The position numbers and the translations under genes are program-made. Below the pieces are notes generated by a model. It saw only the letters and a list, made by a program, of their open reading frames with translations. It was not told the DNA's origin and did not search any database. A DNA stretch of 64,000 nt from Dryocola sp032051265 (GTDB lineage: Bacteria; Pseudomonadota; Gammaproteobacteria; Enterobacterales; Enterobacteriaceae), in assembly GCA_032051265.1 (NCBI GenBank), contig DAMBYU010000006.1, positions 62,001 to 126,000 of the forward strand. The letters run 5' to 3'. Below, piece by piece: positions 1 to 9,143 of this stretch (position 1 is its first letter; each line of letters begins with the position of its first letter).

Positions 1-66
1 AACTTCGCCCTGTCTGACGATATGAAGGCGCTGTTCAAAGAACCAAACGATAAAGCACTTAACTAA
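1..66 (+). CDS. gltI: GltI, glutamate/aspartate periplasmic binding protein (C-terminal end only)
   Basis: The window opens inside this gene; only the last 21 codons and the TAA stop are visible. The tail, ending in KEPNDKALN, is nearly identical to the C-terminus of E. coli GltI, the periplasmic receptor that delivers glutamate and aspartate to the GltJKL transporter encoded next. The 336-base spacer before gltJ holds SroC and a second hairpin, which fits a binding-protein gene expressed more strongly than the membrane genes downstream. Identity rests on the tail plus synteny. Confidence 0.85.
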   Translation, partial: NFALSDDMKALFKEPNDKALN

Positions 67-139
67 TTAGAACTAAAGGGCCAGGGCGACCTGCCCCCCG
101 ATTGACGAACTGAAGCCCGGACAGACTATGCGTCGGATG

Positions 140-316
140 GTCGTTCCCCATCCGGCGTGAAAGTACCTGATAAACCCAGGCAAAGACCTGAAAGGGTACT
201 GGCTTCTCATCAATCTTCGAGGGTAGCGCTGCTACCCTCACTTGCTGACGAAGATCCAAAAACGTGGTTTTTGGTCTTCGGGGTAAACCAGATGACAGCA
301 TGCTTTGTTTTTAATC
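140..316 (+). ncRNA. sroC: SroC small RNA (approximate ends)
   Basis: The gltI-gltJ spacer holds the sequence I recognise as SroC, an Hfq-bound RNA processed from the gltIJKL transcript that acts as a sponge for the small RNA GcvB. Visible landmarks are a perfect-stem hairpin GGGTAGC-GCT-GCTACCC at 221-237, a long hairpin at about 249-280 (arms CGAAGATCCAAAAAC and GTTTTTGGTCTTCG), and a T-rich end near 303-313. The ends are estimates: the 5' end is made by cleavage and cannot be read from sequence. Identification is from memory of the family and the conserved location. Confidence 0.6.
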
Positions 317-365
317 GTTCTGCTTTCAGAGCCTTTAATCGCGAAGTTCTTTGTCAATGGTCTTA

Positions 366-391
366 GGGTAGCGCTGCTACCCTCATTTTTT
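366..391 (+). terminator. Hairpin plus T-run before gltJ (possible attenuator); repeat of 221-240
   Basis: A perfect 7-bp stem (GGGTAGC/GCTACCC, loop GCT) is followed by TCA and six T residues, the form of an intrinsic terminator, 11 bases before the gltJ start codon. The same 20 bases occur at 221-240 inside SroC. It may limit read-through from gltI into gltJKL; the duplication itself is seen directly, the function is inferred. Confidence 0.55.
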
Positions 392-402
392 CGGAGTCGT
401 TT

Positions 403-1143
403 ATGTCTATAGACTGGAACTGGGGAATCTTTTTACAGCCCGCCCCGTTCGGCAACACCACCTATCTGGGCTGGATCTGGAATGGCTTCCAGGTCACCGT
501 CGCCCTTTCCATCACCGCATGGATCATCGCATTTCTCGTCGGTTCTCTTTTTGGCATTCTCCGTACCGTTCCTAATCGCTGGCTTTCGGGCTTAGGCACG
601 CTCTACGTTGAACTATTCCGTAATGTGCCGCTGATCGTGCAGTTCTTTACCTGGTATCTGGTGGTACCGGAATTGCTGCCGGAAAATCTTGGCATGTGGT
701 TTAAAGCAGAGCTGGATCCGAACGTACAGTTCTTCCTCTCTTCGATGGTTTGTCTTGGCCTGTTCACCGCCGCGCGCGTCTGTGAGCAAGTGCGTGCTGC
801 AATCCAGTCGTTACCACGCGGGCAGAAAAATGCGGCGCTGGCAATGGGTCTGACGCTGCCGCAGGCGTATCGCTATGTCCTGCTGCCAAATGCGTATCGC
901 GTGATCGTGCCGCCAATGACCTCTGAAATGATGAACCTGGTGAAAAACTCAGCCATCGCATCGACCATCGGCCTGGTCGATATGGCGGCCCAGGCCGGGA
1001 AGCTGCTGGATTATTCAGCCCATGCTTATGAATCTTTTACGGCAATCACGCTCGCCTACGTGCTGATTAACGCCGTCATTATGCTGGTGATGTATGTGGT
1101 GGAACGTAAGGTTCGCCTGCCTGGCAATATGGGAGGCAAATAA
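403..1143 (+). CDS. gltJ: GltJ, glutamate/aspartate ABC transporter permease
   Basis: This 246-residue inner-membrane protein is one of two permeases of the GltIJKL importer for glutamate and aspartate. It has several hydrophobic helices and the cytoplasmic EAA-type loop (about residues 143-165, containing AMGLTLPQAYRYVLLP) that contacts the ATPase GltL. The ATG at 403 follows a GGAG at 392-395. Its stop codon TAA shares a base with the ATG of gltK, so translation is probably coupled. Length and sequence match E. coli GltJ. Confidence 0.95.
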   Translation: MSIDWNWGIFLQPAPFGNTTYLGWIWNGFQVTVALSITAWIIAFLVGSLFGILRTVPNRWLSGLGTLYVELFRNVPLIVQFFTWYLVVPELLPENLGMWFKAELDPNVQFFLSSMVCLGLFTAARVCEQVRAAIQSLPRGQKNAALAMGLTLPQAYRYVLLPNAYRVIVPPMTSEMMNLVKNSAIASTIGLVDMAAQAGKLLDYSAHAYESFTAITLAYVLINAVIMLVMYVVERKVRLPGNMGGK

Positions 1144-1820
1144 TGTACGAGTTTGACTGGAGTTCAATTCTTCCGGCCTTGCCTTACCTGATGCAGGGGT
1201 TAGTTATCACCCTGAAAATCACCGTAACCGCCGTGGTCATCGGTATCGTATGGGGCACGCTGCTTGCCGTCATGCGTCTTTCAAGTTTTAAACCTGTCGC
1301 CTGGTTTGCCAGCGCTTACGTTAACGTTTTCCGCTCCGTGCCGCTGGTGATGGTGCTGCTGTGGTTCTATCTGGTGGTGCCCGGTTTCCTACAAAAAGTG
1401 CTGGGGCTGTCGCCGCAGACTGATATTCGTCTGATATCGGCAATGGTAGCCTTCTCGATGTTCGAAGCGGCTTACTATTCGGAGATTATCCGGGCCGGTA
1501 TCCAGAGCGTTTCTCGTGGGCAGTCCAACGCTGCGCTGGCGTTAGGCATGACGCACTGGCAGTCAATGAAATTAATCATCCTGCCGCAGGCGTTCCGCGC
1601 CATGGTGCCCTTGCTGTTAACCCAGGGCATCGTGCTGTTCCAGGATACCTCGCTGGTTTATGTTTTAAGCCTCGCCGACTTCTTCCGCACCGCTTCCACT
1701 ATTGGCGAACGTGACGGAACCCAGGTAGAAATGATCCTGTTTGCCGGTATGGTCTATTTTGCTATCAGTCTTAGTGCCTCGCTGTTGGTCAGCTACTTGA
1801 AGAAAAGGACAGTGCAATGA
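1143..1820 (+). CDS. gltK: GltK, glutamate/aspartate ABC transporter permease
   Basis: The second permease of the GltIJKL system, 225 residues. It shows the HisM-like fold with an EAA loop around GMTHWQSMKLIILPQAF and multiple membrane spans. It starts within the stop codon of gltJ and overlaps the start of gltL by four bases (ATGA), a typical operon arrangement giving balanced subunit synthesis. Sequence and length agree with E. coli GltK. Confidence 0.95.
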   Translation: MYEFDWSSILPALPYLMQGLVITLKITVTAVVIGIVWGTLLAVMRLSSFKPVAWFASAYVNVFRSVPLVMVLLWFYLVVPGFLQKVLGLSPQTDIRLISAMVAFSMFEAAYYSEIIRAGIQSVSRGQSNAALALGMTHWQSMKLIILPQAFRAMVPLLLTQGIVLFQDTSLVYVLSLADFFRTASTIGERDGTQVEMILFAGMVYFAISLSASLLVSYLKKRTVQ

Positions 1821-2542
1821 TTTCCCTGAAAAATGTTTCTAAATGGTATGGTCACTTTCAGGTGCTAACCGACTGCTCAACGAGCGTTAAAAAAGGCGAA
1901 GTAGTAGTAGTTTGCGGGCCTTCAGGCTCTGGCAAATCGACATTAATTAAAACCGTTAACGGTCTGGAGCCGGTGCAAAAAGGCGAGATAGTGGTTAACG
2001 GTACGCAGGTGAACAATAAAAAAACGAACCTTGCCGAGCTGCGTTCTCACGTCGGCATGGTGTTCCAGCATTTTGAACTGTTCCCTCACCTGTCGATTAT
2101 TGAGAATCTGACGCTGGCGCAGGTCAAGGTTCTTAAGCGCAATAAAGCAGAGTCGCGTAAAAAAGGCCTTAAGCTGCTTGAGCGTGTCGGCCTGACGGCC
2201 CATGCCGATAAATACCCGGCTCAGCTCTCTGGCGGCCAACAGCAGCGTGTGGCTATCGCGCGTGCGCTATGCATGGACCCTGTAGCTATGCTTTTTGACG
2301 AACCTACATCAGCGCTGGATCCAGAAATGATCAACGAAGTACTGGACGTTATGGTCGAACTGGCGCAGGAAGGGATGACGATGATGGTGGTGACCCATGA
2401 AATGGGCTTTGCTCGCAAGGTGGCAAACCGCGTGATCTTTATGGACGAAGGCAAAATCGTCGAAGATTCGAATAAAGAGGACTTCTTTAACAATCCGCAG
2501 TCCGAACGCGCCAAAGACTTCCTGGCGAAGATTCTGCACTAA
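1817..2542 (+). CDS. gltL: GltL, glutamate/aspartate ABC transporter ATPase
   Basis: This 241-residue ATP-binding subunit powers GltJK. It carries a Walker A motif GPSGSGKST, the ABC signature LSGGQQQR, Walker B MLFDEPTSALD and a switch histidine in VVTHEMGF. It is the last gene of the operon; an intrinsic terminator follows within about 20 bases. Assignment is firm from synteny and near-identity to E. coli GltL. Confidence 0.95.
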   Translation: MISLKNVSKWYGHFQVLTDCSTSVKKGEVVVVCGPSGSGKSTLIKTVNGLEPVQKGEIVVNGTQVNNKKTNLAELRSHVGMVFQHFELFPHLSIIENLTLAQVKVLKRNKAESRKKGLKLLERVGLTAHADKYPAQLSGGQQQRVAIARALCMDPVAMLFDEPTSALDPEMINEVLDVMVELAQEGMTMMVVTHEMGFARKVANRVIFMDEGKIVEDSNKEDFFNNPQSERAKDFLAKILH

Positions 2543-2561
2543 CATATCTTCTGGTTTGCCC

Positions 2562-2600
2562 CAAACACCCGAAAAGCGTGGTTTTCGGGTGTTTGTCATC
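2562..2600 (+). terminator. Intrinsic terminator of the glt operon
   Basis: A 14-bp perfect inverted repeat (CAAACACCCGAAAA / TTTTCGGGTGTTTG, loop GCGTGG) lies 19 bases after the gltL stop. The A-rich and T-rich arm ends could serve both strands. Confidence 0.75.
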
Positions 2601-2603
2601 AAT

Positions 2604-2633
2604 CAAAGGGTCTTCTGCAAAGCAGGCCCTTTG
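2604..2633 (-). terminator. Probable terminator of ybeL
   Basis: Just beyond the ybeL stop codon on the minus strand, arms CAAAGGG and CCCTTTG flank a 16-base loop that can pair further. The T-tract is short, so efficiency is uncertain. Confidence 0.4.
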
Positions 2634-2636
2634 TCT

Positions 2637-3119
2637 TTACGGCTCAAAAGGTCGACGATGAAACTGGTTGTGTCCGCATTTTGGGCACACCGGCAGCACA
2701 TCCGGCGTATAGATAGCCAGATGAAAATGACAGTTCTCACAGACCAGATTCCCTAAACCGACGACTTCACCGCTGTGGTAAACCCCGTGATGGTTGAGAT
2801 CCTGGAAAACTTCCCGCCACTCTAACTGCGTTTTATCCGTAATATCCGCCAGCTCCTGCCAGAGACTCTCTTTAATCACGCGCATAAAGACGCTATCGGT
2901 AAACTCACCCTGACTTTCGTTATAGCTGCGGGCAAACTCTTCCAGGTCGCGTCGGACCGCACGCGTCACTTCATCAACTTCAGTCCGGGTCAACTCCCCG
3001 GTCTCGTTCATGCGTTTGCGTGCGCTGGCGACCAGTTCATCAATATCGCGTTCCCCATTGCGTAATCGTTCGGTGAGCGAGACCACCAGTTCACGGTAAA
3101 ATTGAGCAACCTTGTTCAT
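2637..3119 (-). CDS. ybeL: YbeL, DUF1451 zinc-ribbon protein
   Basis: The protein has 160 residues and matches E. coli YbeL, a cytoplasmic protein of unknown function. The N-terminal two thirds is charged and helical; the C-terminus has a zinc-ribbon signature made of CENCHFH and CPKCGHNQF. I chose the ATG at 3119 because the product then starts MNKVAQFYREL like E. coli YbeL and is preceded by AAGGAGG; an in-frame ATG 11 codons upstream has no such support. It is convergent with gltL and divergent from leuS. Confidence 0.9.
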   Translation of the reverse strand: MNKVAQFYRELVVSLTERLRNGERDIDELVASARKRMNETGELTRTEVDEVTRAVRRDLEEFARSYNESQGEFTDSVFMRVIKESLWQELADITDKTQLEWREVFQDLNHHGVYHSGEVVGLGNLVCENCHFHLAIYTPDVLPVCPKCGHNQFHRRPFEP

Positions 3120-3373
3120 CTTCTGTCTGCCTCCTTGAAGAGATTTCGGCATTCATGGTTATGTAACCTGCTCTAATAGTAGACCTTAATCGGACATCCC
3201 TTTGTCAGATTGTCCACAAGCGGCATAAAAAAACCGCAAACGAGAAAAGGGCACGAGGGGCGTCGAAAGGCTGTTTTGCCGCTGTCTTATCAGCTATGCT
3301 ATGCGGATCTGAAACCTAATACGTTACAGGCTACAACTTGTAGCTGTCTTTCATTACAGGACCACTGGCCGCC

Positions 3374-5956
3374 ATGCAAGAGCAATACCGCCCGGAAGAG
3401 ATAGAATCCAACGTACAGCTTCACTGGCAAGAGAAGCGTACCTTTGAAGTCACCGAAGACGAAGGCAAAGAGAAGTACTACTGCCTGTCAATGCTCCCCT
3501 ATCCTTCTGGCCGACTACATATGGGCCACGTCCGCAACTACACCATCGGCGACGTTATCGCGCGCTACCAGCGTATGCTGGGTAAAAACGTTATGCAGCC
3601 CATCGGCTGGGATGCGTTCGGACTGCCTGCAGAAGGTGCTGCGGTAAAAAACAATACCGCGCCTGCGCCGTGGACGTATGACAACATTAACTACATGAAG
3701 AACCAGCTCAAAACGCTGGGCTTCGGCTACGACTGGAGCCGTGAGCTGGCGACCTGCACCCCGGAATACTACCGTTGGGAACAGCAGTTCTTCACCCAGT
3801 TGTATAACAAAGGGCTGGTTTACAAGAAAACATCCGCCGTTAACTGGTGCCCGAACGATCAAACCGTTCTGGCAAACGAACAGGTTATCGACGGCTGCTG
3901 CTGGCGCTGCGACACCAAAGTTGAGCGCAAAGAGATCCCGCAGTGGTTTATCAAAATCACCGCCTACGCGGACGAACTGCTTAACGACCTGGATACGCTG
4001 GACCATTGGCCCGATCAGGTCAAAACCATGCAGCGCAACTGGATTGGCCGCTCCGAAGGTGTAGAAATCACTTTCGAGGTGGAAAACAGCGCGGAAAAAC
4101 TGACGGTTTACACCACCCGCCCGGACACCTTTATGGGCGTGACTTATCTGGCCGTTGCTGCGGGCCATCCGCTGGCTCAGCAGGCCGCAGTCAACAATCC
4201 GGCGCTGGCTGAATTTATCGAAGAGTGCCGTAATACTAAGGTTGCTGAAGCAGAAATGGCAACCATGGAGAAAAAAGGCGTCGCAACGGGTATCAACGCC
4301 GTTCACCCGCTGACCGGTGAAGCCGTACCTGTCTGGGTAGCTAACTTCGTGCTGATGGAATACGGCACTGGTGCGGTAATGGCGGTTCCGGGCCATGACC
4401 AGCGCGACTGGGAGTTCGCCACCAAATATGGCCTGCAGATCAAACCGGTTATCCTGAATGCCGACGGCTGCGAACCTGACCTGTCTGCGCAAGCCATGAC
4501 TGAGAAAGGCGTTCTGTTCAACTCAGGCGAGTTCGACGGTCTGGACTTCCAGAGCGGGTTTAACGCCATCGCTGACAAACTGGCAGCAAAAGGGGTTGGT
4601 GAGCGTAAGGTTAACTATCGTCTGCGCGACTGGGGCGTTTCCCGTCAGCGTTACTGGGGCGCACCCATCCCGATGGTTACGCTGGAAGACGGCACCGTAA
4701 TGCCAACGCCTGAAGATCAGCTGCCGGTTATCCTGCCGGAAGATGTGGTGATGGACGGTATCACCAGCCCAATCAAAGCCGATCCTGAGTGGGCGAAAAC
4801 CACCGTTGATGGCAAGCCTGCGCTGCGCGAAACCGACACCTTCGATACCTTTATGGAGTCGTCCTGGTACTACGCACGTTATACCAGCCCGCAGTACGAT
4901 AAAGGCATGCTGGACTCTAAAGCGGCTAACTACTGGCTGCCGGTTGATATCTATATTGGCGGTATTGAACACGCCATTATGCACCTGCTCTATTTCCGCT
5001 TCTTCCACAAACTGATGCGCGACGCGGGCATGGTGACCTCAAACGAGCCGGCTAAACAGCTTCTGTGCCAGGGCATGGTGCTGGCTGACGCCTTCTACTA
5101 CACCGGCGTAAACGGCGAGCGTAACTGGGTTTCTCCGGCAGAGGCTATCGTTGAGCGCGACGAGAAAGGCCGCATTATCAAAGCCTCTGACGCACAGGGC
5201 CACGAACTGGTCTATGCTGGCATGAGCAAAATGTCGAAGTCGAAAAACAACGGCATCGATCCGCAGGTGATGGTTGAACGCTACGGCGCGGATACCGTTC
5301 GCCTGTTTATGATGTTCGCCTCACCAGCAGATATGACGCTTGAGTGGCAGGAATCCGGCGTTGAAGGGGCTAACCGCTTCCTGAAGCGTGTCTGGCGACT
5401 GGCTTACGAGCACACCAGCCGTGGTGATGCCCCTGCGCTGGATGTAGCGGCATTAAACGAAGATCAAAAAGCGCTGCGTCGCGACGTTCACAAAACTATC
5501 GCGAAAGTAACCGATGATATTGGTCGTCGTCAGACCTTCAATACCGCGATTGCCGCGATTATGGAACTGATGAACAAGCTGGCGAAGGCGCCGCAGGATG
5601 GCGACCAGGATCGCGCGTTACTGCACGAAGCGCTGCTGGCCGTTGTACGCATGCTTTATCCGTTTACGCCTCACGTCTGCTTCGATATGTGGCAGTCGCT
5701 GGGTGGCGAAGGCGATATTGATAACGCGCCGTGGCCGCAGGCTGATGAGAAAGCGATGGTGGAAGATTCTTTGCTGGTTGTCGTGCAGGTTAACGGCAAA
5801 GTGCGCGGCAAAATCACCGTTCCGGCGGATGCTACAGAGGCACAGGTCCGTGAACGCGCGGGTCAGGAACACCTGGTAGCAAAGTATCTTGAGGGCGTAA
5901 CCGTGCGTAAAGTGATTTACGTACCGGGTAAACTGCTGAACCTGGTTGTGGGCTAA
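3374..5956 (+). CDS. leuS: LeuS, leucyl-tRNA synthetase
   Basis: This 860-residue class I aminoacyl-tRNA synthetase charges tRNA-Leu. The ATP-binding HIGH-type motif appears as LHMGH near residue 49, the KMSKS loop as MSKMSKSKN in the C-terminal half, and the CP1 editing domain between them carries the conserved TTRPDTFMG segment. Length equals the E. coli enzyme. The 254-base region between leuS and ybeL holds the divergent promoters. lptE, holA and nadD follow closely, as in E. coli. Confidence 0.97.
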   Translation: MQEQYRPEEIESNVQLHWQEKRTFEVTEDEGKEKYYCLSMLPYPSGRLHMGHVRNYTIGDVIARYQRMLGKNVMQPIGWDAFGLPAEGAAVKNNTAPAPWTYDNINYMKNQLKTLGFGYDWSRELATCTPEYYRWEQQFFTQLYNKGLVYKKTSAVNWCPNDQTVLANEQVIDGCCWRCDTKVERKEIPQWFIKITAYADELLNDLDTLDHWPDQVKTMQRNWIGRSEGVEITFEVENSAEKLTVYTTRPDTFMGVTYLAVAAGHPLAQQAAVNNPALAEFIEECRNTKVAEAEMATMEKKGVATGINAVHPLTGEAVPVWVANFVLMEYGTGAVMAVPGHDQRDWEFATKYGLQIKPVILNADGCEPDLSAQAMTEKGVLFNSGEFDGLDFQSGFNAIADKLAAKGVGERKVNYRLRDWGVSRQRYWGAPIPMVTLEDGTVMPTPEDQLPVILPEDVVMDGITSPIKADPEWAKTTVDGKPALRETDTFDTFMESSWYYARYTSPQYDKGMLDSKAANYWLPVDIYIGGIEHAIMHLLYFRFFHKLMRDAGMVTSNEPAKQLLCQGMVLADAFYYTGVNGERNWVSPAEAIVERDEKGRIIKASDAQGHELVYAGMSKMSKSKNNGIDPQVMVERYGADTVRLFMMFASPADMTLEWQESGVEGANRFLKRVWRLAYEHTSRGDAPALDVAALNEDQKALRRDVHKTIAKVTDDIGRRQTFNTAIAAIMELMNKLAKAPQDGDQDRALLHEALLAVVRMLYPFTPHVCFDMWQSLGGEGDIDNAPWPQADEKAMVEDSLLVVVQVNGKVRGKITVPADATEAQVRERAGQEHLVAKYLEGVTVRKVIYVPGKLLNLVVG

Positions 5957-5970
5957 GCGCAGGAGGAACC

Positions 5971-6591
5971 GTGCGACATCCCTTTGTCACCTTGTTAGTT
6001 ACTTTGGCGGTGCTTCTCACCGCCGGGTGTGGTTTTCACCTGCGTGGCAGCACGCAGGTACCCACTCAGTTAAAGACCATGATCCTCAACTCCAGCGATC
6101 CTAACGGGCCGTTAACGCGTGAAATCCGCTCCCAGCTACGGCTGAACGGCGTGACCATCGTTGAGGATACAAAAACCGGCGTTCGCAATGATATTCCTTC
6201 GCTTCGCATACTGGGAGGCACCGTGGGTAAAGACACCGCGTCTATCTTCCAGAATGGCCGTACTGCGGAATATCAAATGGTGATGACCGTCAGGGCTCAG
6301 GTTTTAATTCCAGGCCATGACATCTACCCGATTAGCGCCAAAGTGTATAAATCGTTCTTCGATAACCCGCTGACTACGCTTGCGAAAGATGCCGAGCAGG
6401 ATCTGCTTATCAAAGAGATGTATACCACCGCAGCGCAACAGTTGATCCGCAAGCTGCTTTCTGTTCAAGCGGCAGACGTTGCGGAAACAAAGGATGCCGA
6501 AGGAAGCCCGGCAGACAGCGCTCCGGCAAATACCGAAACGACCTCCGGTCGCGTTTCCACTACGCTTCCGGCCACCTCCGGCAGCCAATGA
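5971..6591 (+). CDS. lptE: LptE, LPS-assembly lipoprotein
   Basis: An outer-membrane lipoprotein that plugs and helps fold LptD, the channel that inserts LPS into the outer leaflet. A signal peptide ends in the lipobox LTAGC with Cys20 as the lipidated residue. The 206-residue product has a longer Ala/Ser/Thr-rich tail (after about residue 165) than usual. The start is GTG at 5971, preceded by AGGAGG eight bases upstream. It ends overlapping holA by four bases. Confidence 0.95.
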   Translation: MRHPFVTLLVTLAVLLTAGCGFHLRGSTQVPTQLKTMILNSSDPNGPLTREIRSQLRLNGVTIVEDTKTGVRNDIPSLRILGGTVGKDTASIFQNGRTAEYQMVMTVRAQVLIPGHDIYPISAKVYKSFFDNPLTTLAKDAEQDLLIKEMYTTAAQQLIRKLLSVQAADVAETKDAEGSPADSAPANTETTSGRVSTTLPATSGSQ

Positions 6592-7619
6592 TTCGGTTGT
6601 ATCCGGAACAGCTCCGCGCGCAGCTCAATGAAGGGCTGCGCGCGGCGTATTTGCTGCTTGGTAACGATCCTTTATTGCTGCAGGAAAGTCATGATGCGAT
6701 ACGCCAGGCGGCCGTCGCTCAGGGCTTTGAAGAGCATCACCGGGTTCAGATCGACGCCAGTACCGACTGGCAGGCCTTATTCTCCATTTGCCAGGCGCTG
6801 AGCCTCTTCGCCAGCCGCCAGACCCTTCTGCTCCAGCTACCTGATAACGGCCCGAATGCGGCTATTAACAGCCAGCTGGAAACGCTTATCGGCCTGCTGC
6901 ATGACGATATCCTGCTGCTGGTTCGTGGAAATAAGCTCACCAAAGCGCAGGAAAATGCCGCCTGGTATACCCGGCTTGCGGATCGTAGCGTTCTGGTGAC
7001 CTGCCAGACACCGGAACAAGCGCAGCTTCCGCGCTGGGTGTCGCTGCGCGCAAAACAGATGAATCTTGCTCTGGACGATGCGGCAAACCAGCTCCTTTGT
7101 TACTGCTATGAAGGCAATCTGCTGGCCCTTTCCCAGGCGCTGGAGCGGCTTTCGCTTATCTGGCCGGATGGAAAATTAACGCTGCCACGCGTAGAGCAGG
7201 CGGTAAGCGATGCGGCGCATTTCACGCCGTTTCACTGGATCGACGCCATACTGGGCGGAAAAAATAAGCGCGCCCTGCATATTTTGCAGCAGCTAAGGCT
7301 TGAGGCTAGTGAGCCGACGATCCTGCTGCGCACCCTTCAGCGTGAGTTAATGCAGCTGGTGAACCTCAAACGCCAGTCCGCACATACGCCTTTGCGCACG
7401 CTATTTGATCAACAGCGGGTCTGGCAAAATCGCCGGGCGTTGGTTACCGAAGCCCTGAATCGCCTCAGTGCAGAGCAGCTCTATCAAGCCGTGCGTCTGC
7501 TAAGCCAGATTGAACTGACGCTAAAACAGGATTACGGCCAGTCGGTATGGGCCGAGCTGGAAGGGCTTTCTTTGCTGCTGTGCCATAAAACCCTGCCGGA
7601 AATCTTTATCGATGGCTAG
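6588..7619 (+). CDS. holA: HolA, DNA polymerase III delta subunit
   Basis: The 343-residue delta subunit is the clamp-opening wrench of the DNA polymerase III clamp loader. It begins MIRLYPEQL as in E. coli and contains the N-terminal AAA+-like region with the conserved LLGNDPLLLQES. It starts inside the lptE stop (ATGA) and its end overlaps the nadD start by eight bases, so the lptE-holA-nadD unit is translationally coupled. Confidence 0.95.
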   Translation: MIRLYPEQLRAQLNEGLRAAYLLLGNDPLLLQESHDAIRQAAVAQGFEEHHRVQIDASTDWQALFSICQALSLFASRQTLLLQLPDNGPNAAINSQLETLIGLLHDDILLLVRGNKLTKAQENAAWYTRLADRSVLVTCQTPEQAQLPRWVSLRAKQMNLALDDAANQLLCYCYEGNLLALSQALERLSLIWPDGKLTLPRVEQAVSDAAHFTPFHWIDAILGGKNKRALHILQQLRLEASEPTILLRTLQRELMQLVNLKRQSAHTPLRTLFDQQRVWQNRRALVTEALNRLSAEQLYQAVRLLSQIELTLKQDYGQSVWAELEGLSLLLCHKTLPEIFIDG

Positions 7620-8268
7620 CCCAGCCCTCCCGCTGTGTGCAATTTATGGCGGAACATTCGACCCGATTCATTACGGGCATCTGAAGTCCGTTGAAGCGCT
7701 GGCAACACAGGCGGCACTCCATCGGGTGACTATTATGCCCAATAATGTTCCGCCACATCGTCCCCAGCCTGAGGCGGATAGCCAGCAGCGCAAGACGATG
7801 GTGGAACTGGCGATTGCAGGGAATTCACTTTTCCGGCTTGATGCGCGCGAGCTGATGCGTTCCACGCCTTCCTGGACCGTCGAGACGCTGGAGCAGGTAC
7901 GCGCCGAACAAGGCCCGCTGCAGCCTCTGGCTTTTATTATTGGGCAGGATTCACTGCTGAGCCTGCAACGCTGGCATCGCTGGGAAAGCCTGCTCGGGCT
8001 GTGCCATTTGCTGGTCTGCCAGCGCCCCGGTTACCCGGTTGCGATGGAAACCGCCGAACAACAGCGCTGGCTGGAGAGACACAGCACAGCCCTGGTTGAC
8101 GAATTGCACGCCGCTCCGGCGGGGAAGATTTATCTGGCACAAACGCCGATGTATGACATTTCCGCCACCGCTATTCGCCAGCGGCTGGCGCAAAACCTTT
8201 CGTGTGACGAACTAGTCCCTGCTCCGGTCCTGGCTTTTATTCAGCAGCACAACCTGTATCAGCAATAA
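7612..8268 (+). CDS. nadD: NadD, nicotinate-mononucleotide adenylyltransferase
   Basis: This 218-residue cytoplasmic enzyme adenylylates nicotinate mononucleotide to form deamido-NAD, the penultimate step in NAD synthesis. The nucleotidyltransferase motif GGTFDPIHYGH lies at residues 14-24 and the ISATAIR motif near the C-terminus. The first ATG at 7612 overlaps the end of holA; the family fits this start to within a few residues. cobC begins two bases after its stop. Confidence 0.93.
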   Translation: MASPALPLCAIYGGTFDPIHYGHLKSVEALATQAALHRVTIMPNNVPPHRPQPEADSQQRKTMVELAIAGNSLFRLDARELMRSTPSWTVETLEQVRAEQGPLQPLAFIIGQDSLLSLQRWHRWESLLGLCHLLVCQRPGYPVAMETAEQQRWLERHSTALVDELHAAPAGKIYLAQTPMYDISATAIRQRLAQNLSCDELVPAPVLAFIQQHNLYQQ

Positions 8269-8270
8269 CG

Positions 8271-8900
8271 ATGAAACTCTGGTTAGTGCGCCACGGCGAA
8301 ACCCGGGCAAACCGCGATGGCGTCTATAGCGGTATTTCAGAAACGGAACTCACCGAGACTGGCATAAATCAGGCGCTGGCCGTTGGGCAAATGCTGCGCG
8401 GCGTTGCTTTCGATAAAGTGTTCTGTAGCGAACTGGGGCGGGCTCAGCATACAACAAGGCTGATTCTGCAGCAGCGCGATATCCCGGCGATCGCAGAGCC
8501 ACGTTTGAATGAGATGAATTTTGGCGACTGGGAAATGCGTCATCATCGCGATTTGCAACGTGACGATGCGCAAAACTATGCGGCCTGGTGCAGCGACTGG
8601 CAAAATGTCATCCCGCACAACGGCGAAGGCTTTCAACGCTTTGCCCAAAGAGTCAGCGAATTTAGCGAGTCGATAAAAGCGCTGCAGCACAATGAGGAAA
8701 ATATTCTGCTAGTGAGCCATCAGGGCGTGCTGAGCCTGTTCCTCGCCACGATGCTAAATATGCCGCCCGCTTCCCTGTGGCACTTCGTTATCGAACAGGG
8801 AACATGGAGCGCGGTGGAGATTCATAACGACTTTGTCACGCTGAAAACGCTCAACAGCCGCGCGGAATATCCGACGCTGACAAAACCCCTGACGAGTTAA
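8271..8900 (+). CDS. cobC: CobC, alpha-ribazole phosphatase
   Basis: A 209-residue histidine-phosphatase-family enzyme that removes phosphate from alpha-ribazole phosphate (or adenosylcobalamin phosphate) in the nucleotide-loop branch of cobalamin synthesis. The catalytic RHG motif is LVRHGETRAN at the N-terminus, and the second histidine is in LLVSHQGVL. Position after nadD is as in E. coli. No other cobalamin genes are in the window. A phosphoglycerate-mutase-like role cannot be excluded from sequence alone. Confidence 0.88.
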   Translation: MKLWLVRHGETRANRDGVYSGISETELTETGINQALAVGQMLRGVAFDKVFCSELGRAQHTTRLILQQRDIPAIAEPRLNEMNFGDWEMRHHRDLQRDDAQNYAAWCSDWQNVIPHNGEGFQRFAQRVSEFSESIKALQHNEENILLVSHQGVLSLFLATMLNMPPASLWHFVIEQGTWSAVEIHNDFVTLKTLNSRAEYPTLTKPLTS

Positions 8901-8912
8901 CCTTGTCAGCCA

Positions 8913-8940
8913 TTGACACCGCACCTCAGGCTGTTATGCT
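8913..8940 (+). promoter_or_regulatory. Sigma-70 promoter for the rsfS-rlmH-mrdAB operon
   Basis: TTGACA at 8913-8918 and TATGCT at 8935-8940 are separated by 16 bases, a near-consensus promoter. It lies in the 243-base gap after cobC and about 200 bases before rsfS, so the operon would have a moderately long leader. Confidence 0.65.
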
Positions 8941-9143
8941 CCGCTGCCATAATTTCCTGCCCGTAAGCATGACTTTTCGAAAATAGTTTTACAAAAATGG
9001 CGATGCAAACCAGGCCATCCGGTGGGATGATAGCCCACTTTGAGCGCCTCGCAGCCAATTTTCGGCAAGCTCAGCCAGCAATCAAGTATAATGGCTTTTG
9101 ATACGGGCCAAACTGAACACTTTTATGCTCCCAGGGGGAACAC

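Noticed and set aside
3515..4492. 325-codon open frame antisense to leuS
   Set aside because: It lies wholly inside leuS on the other strand, has no ribosome site or recognisable domain, and is a codon-usage shadow.
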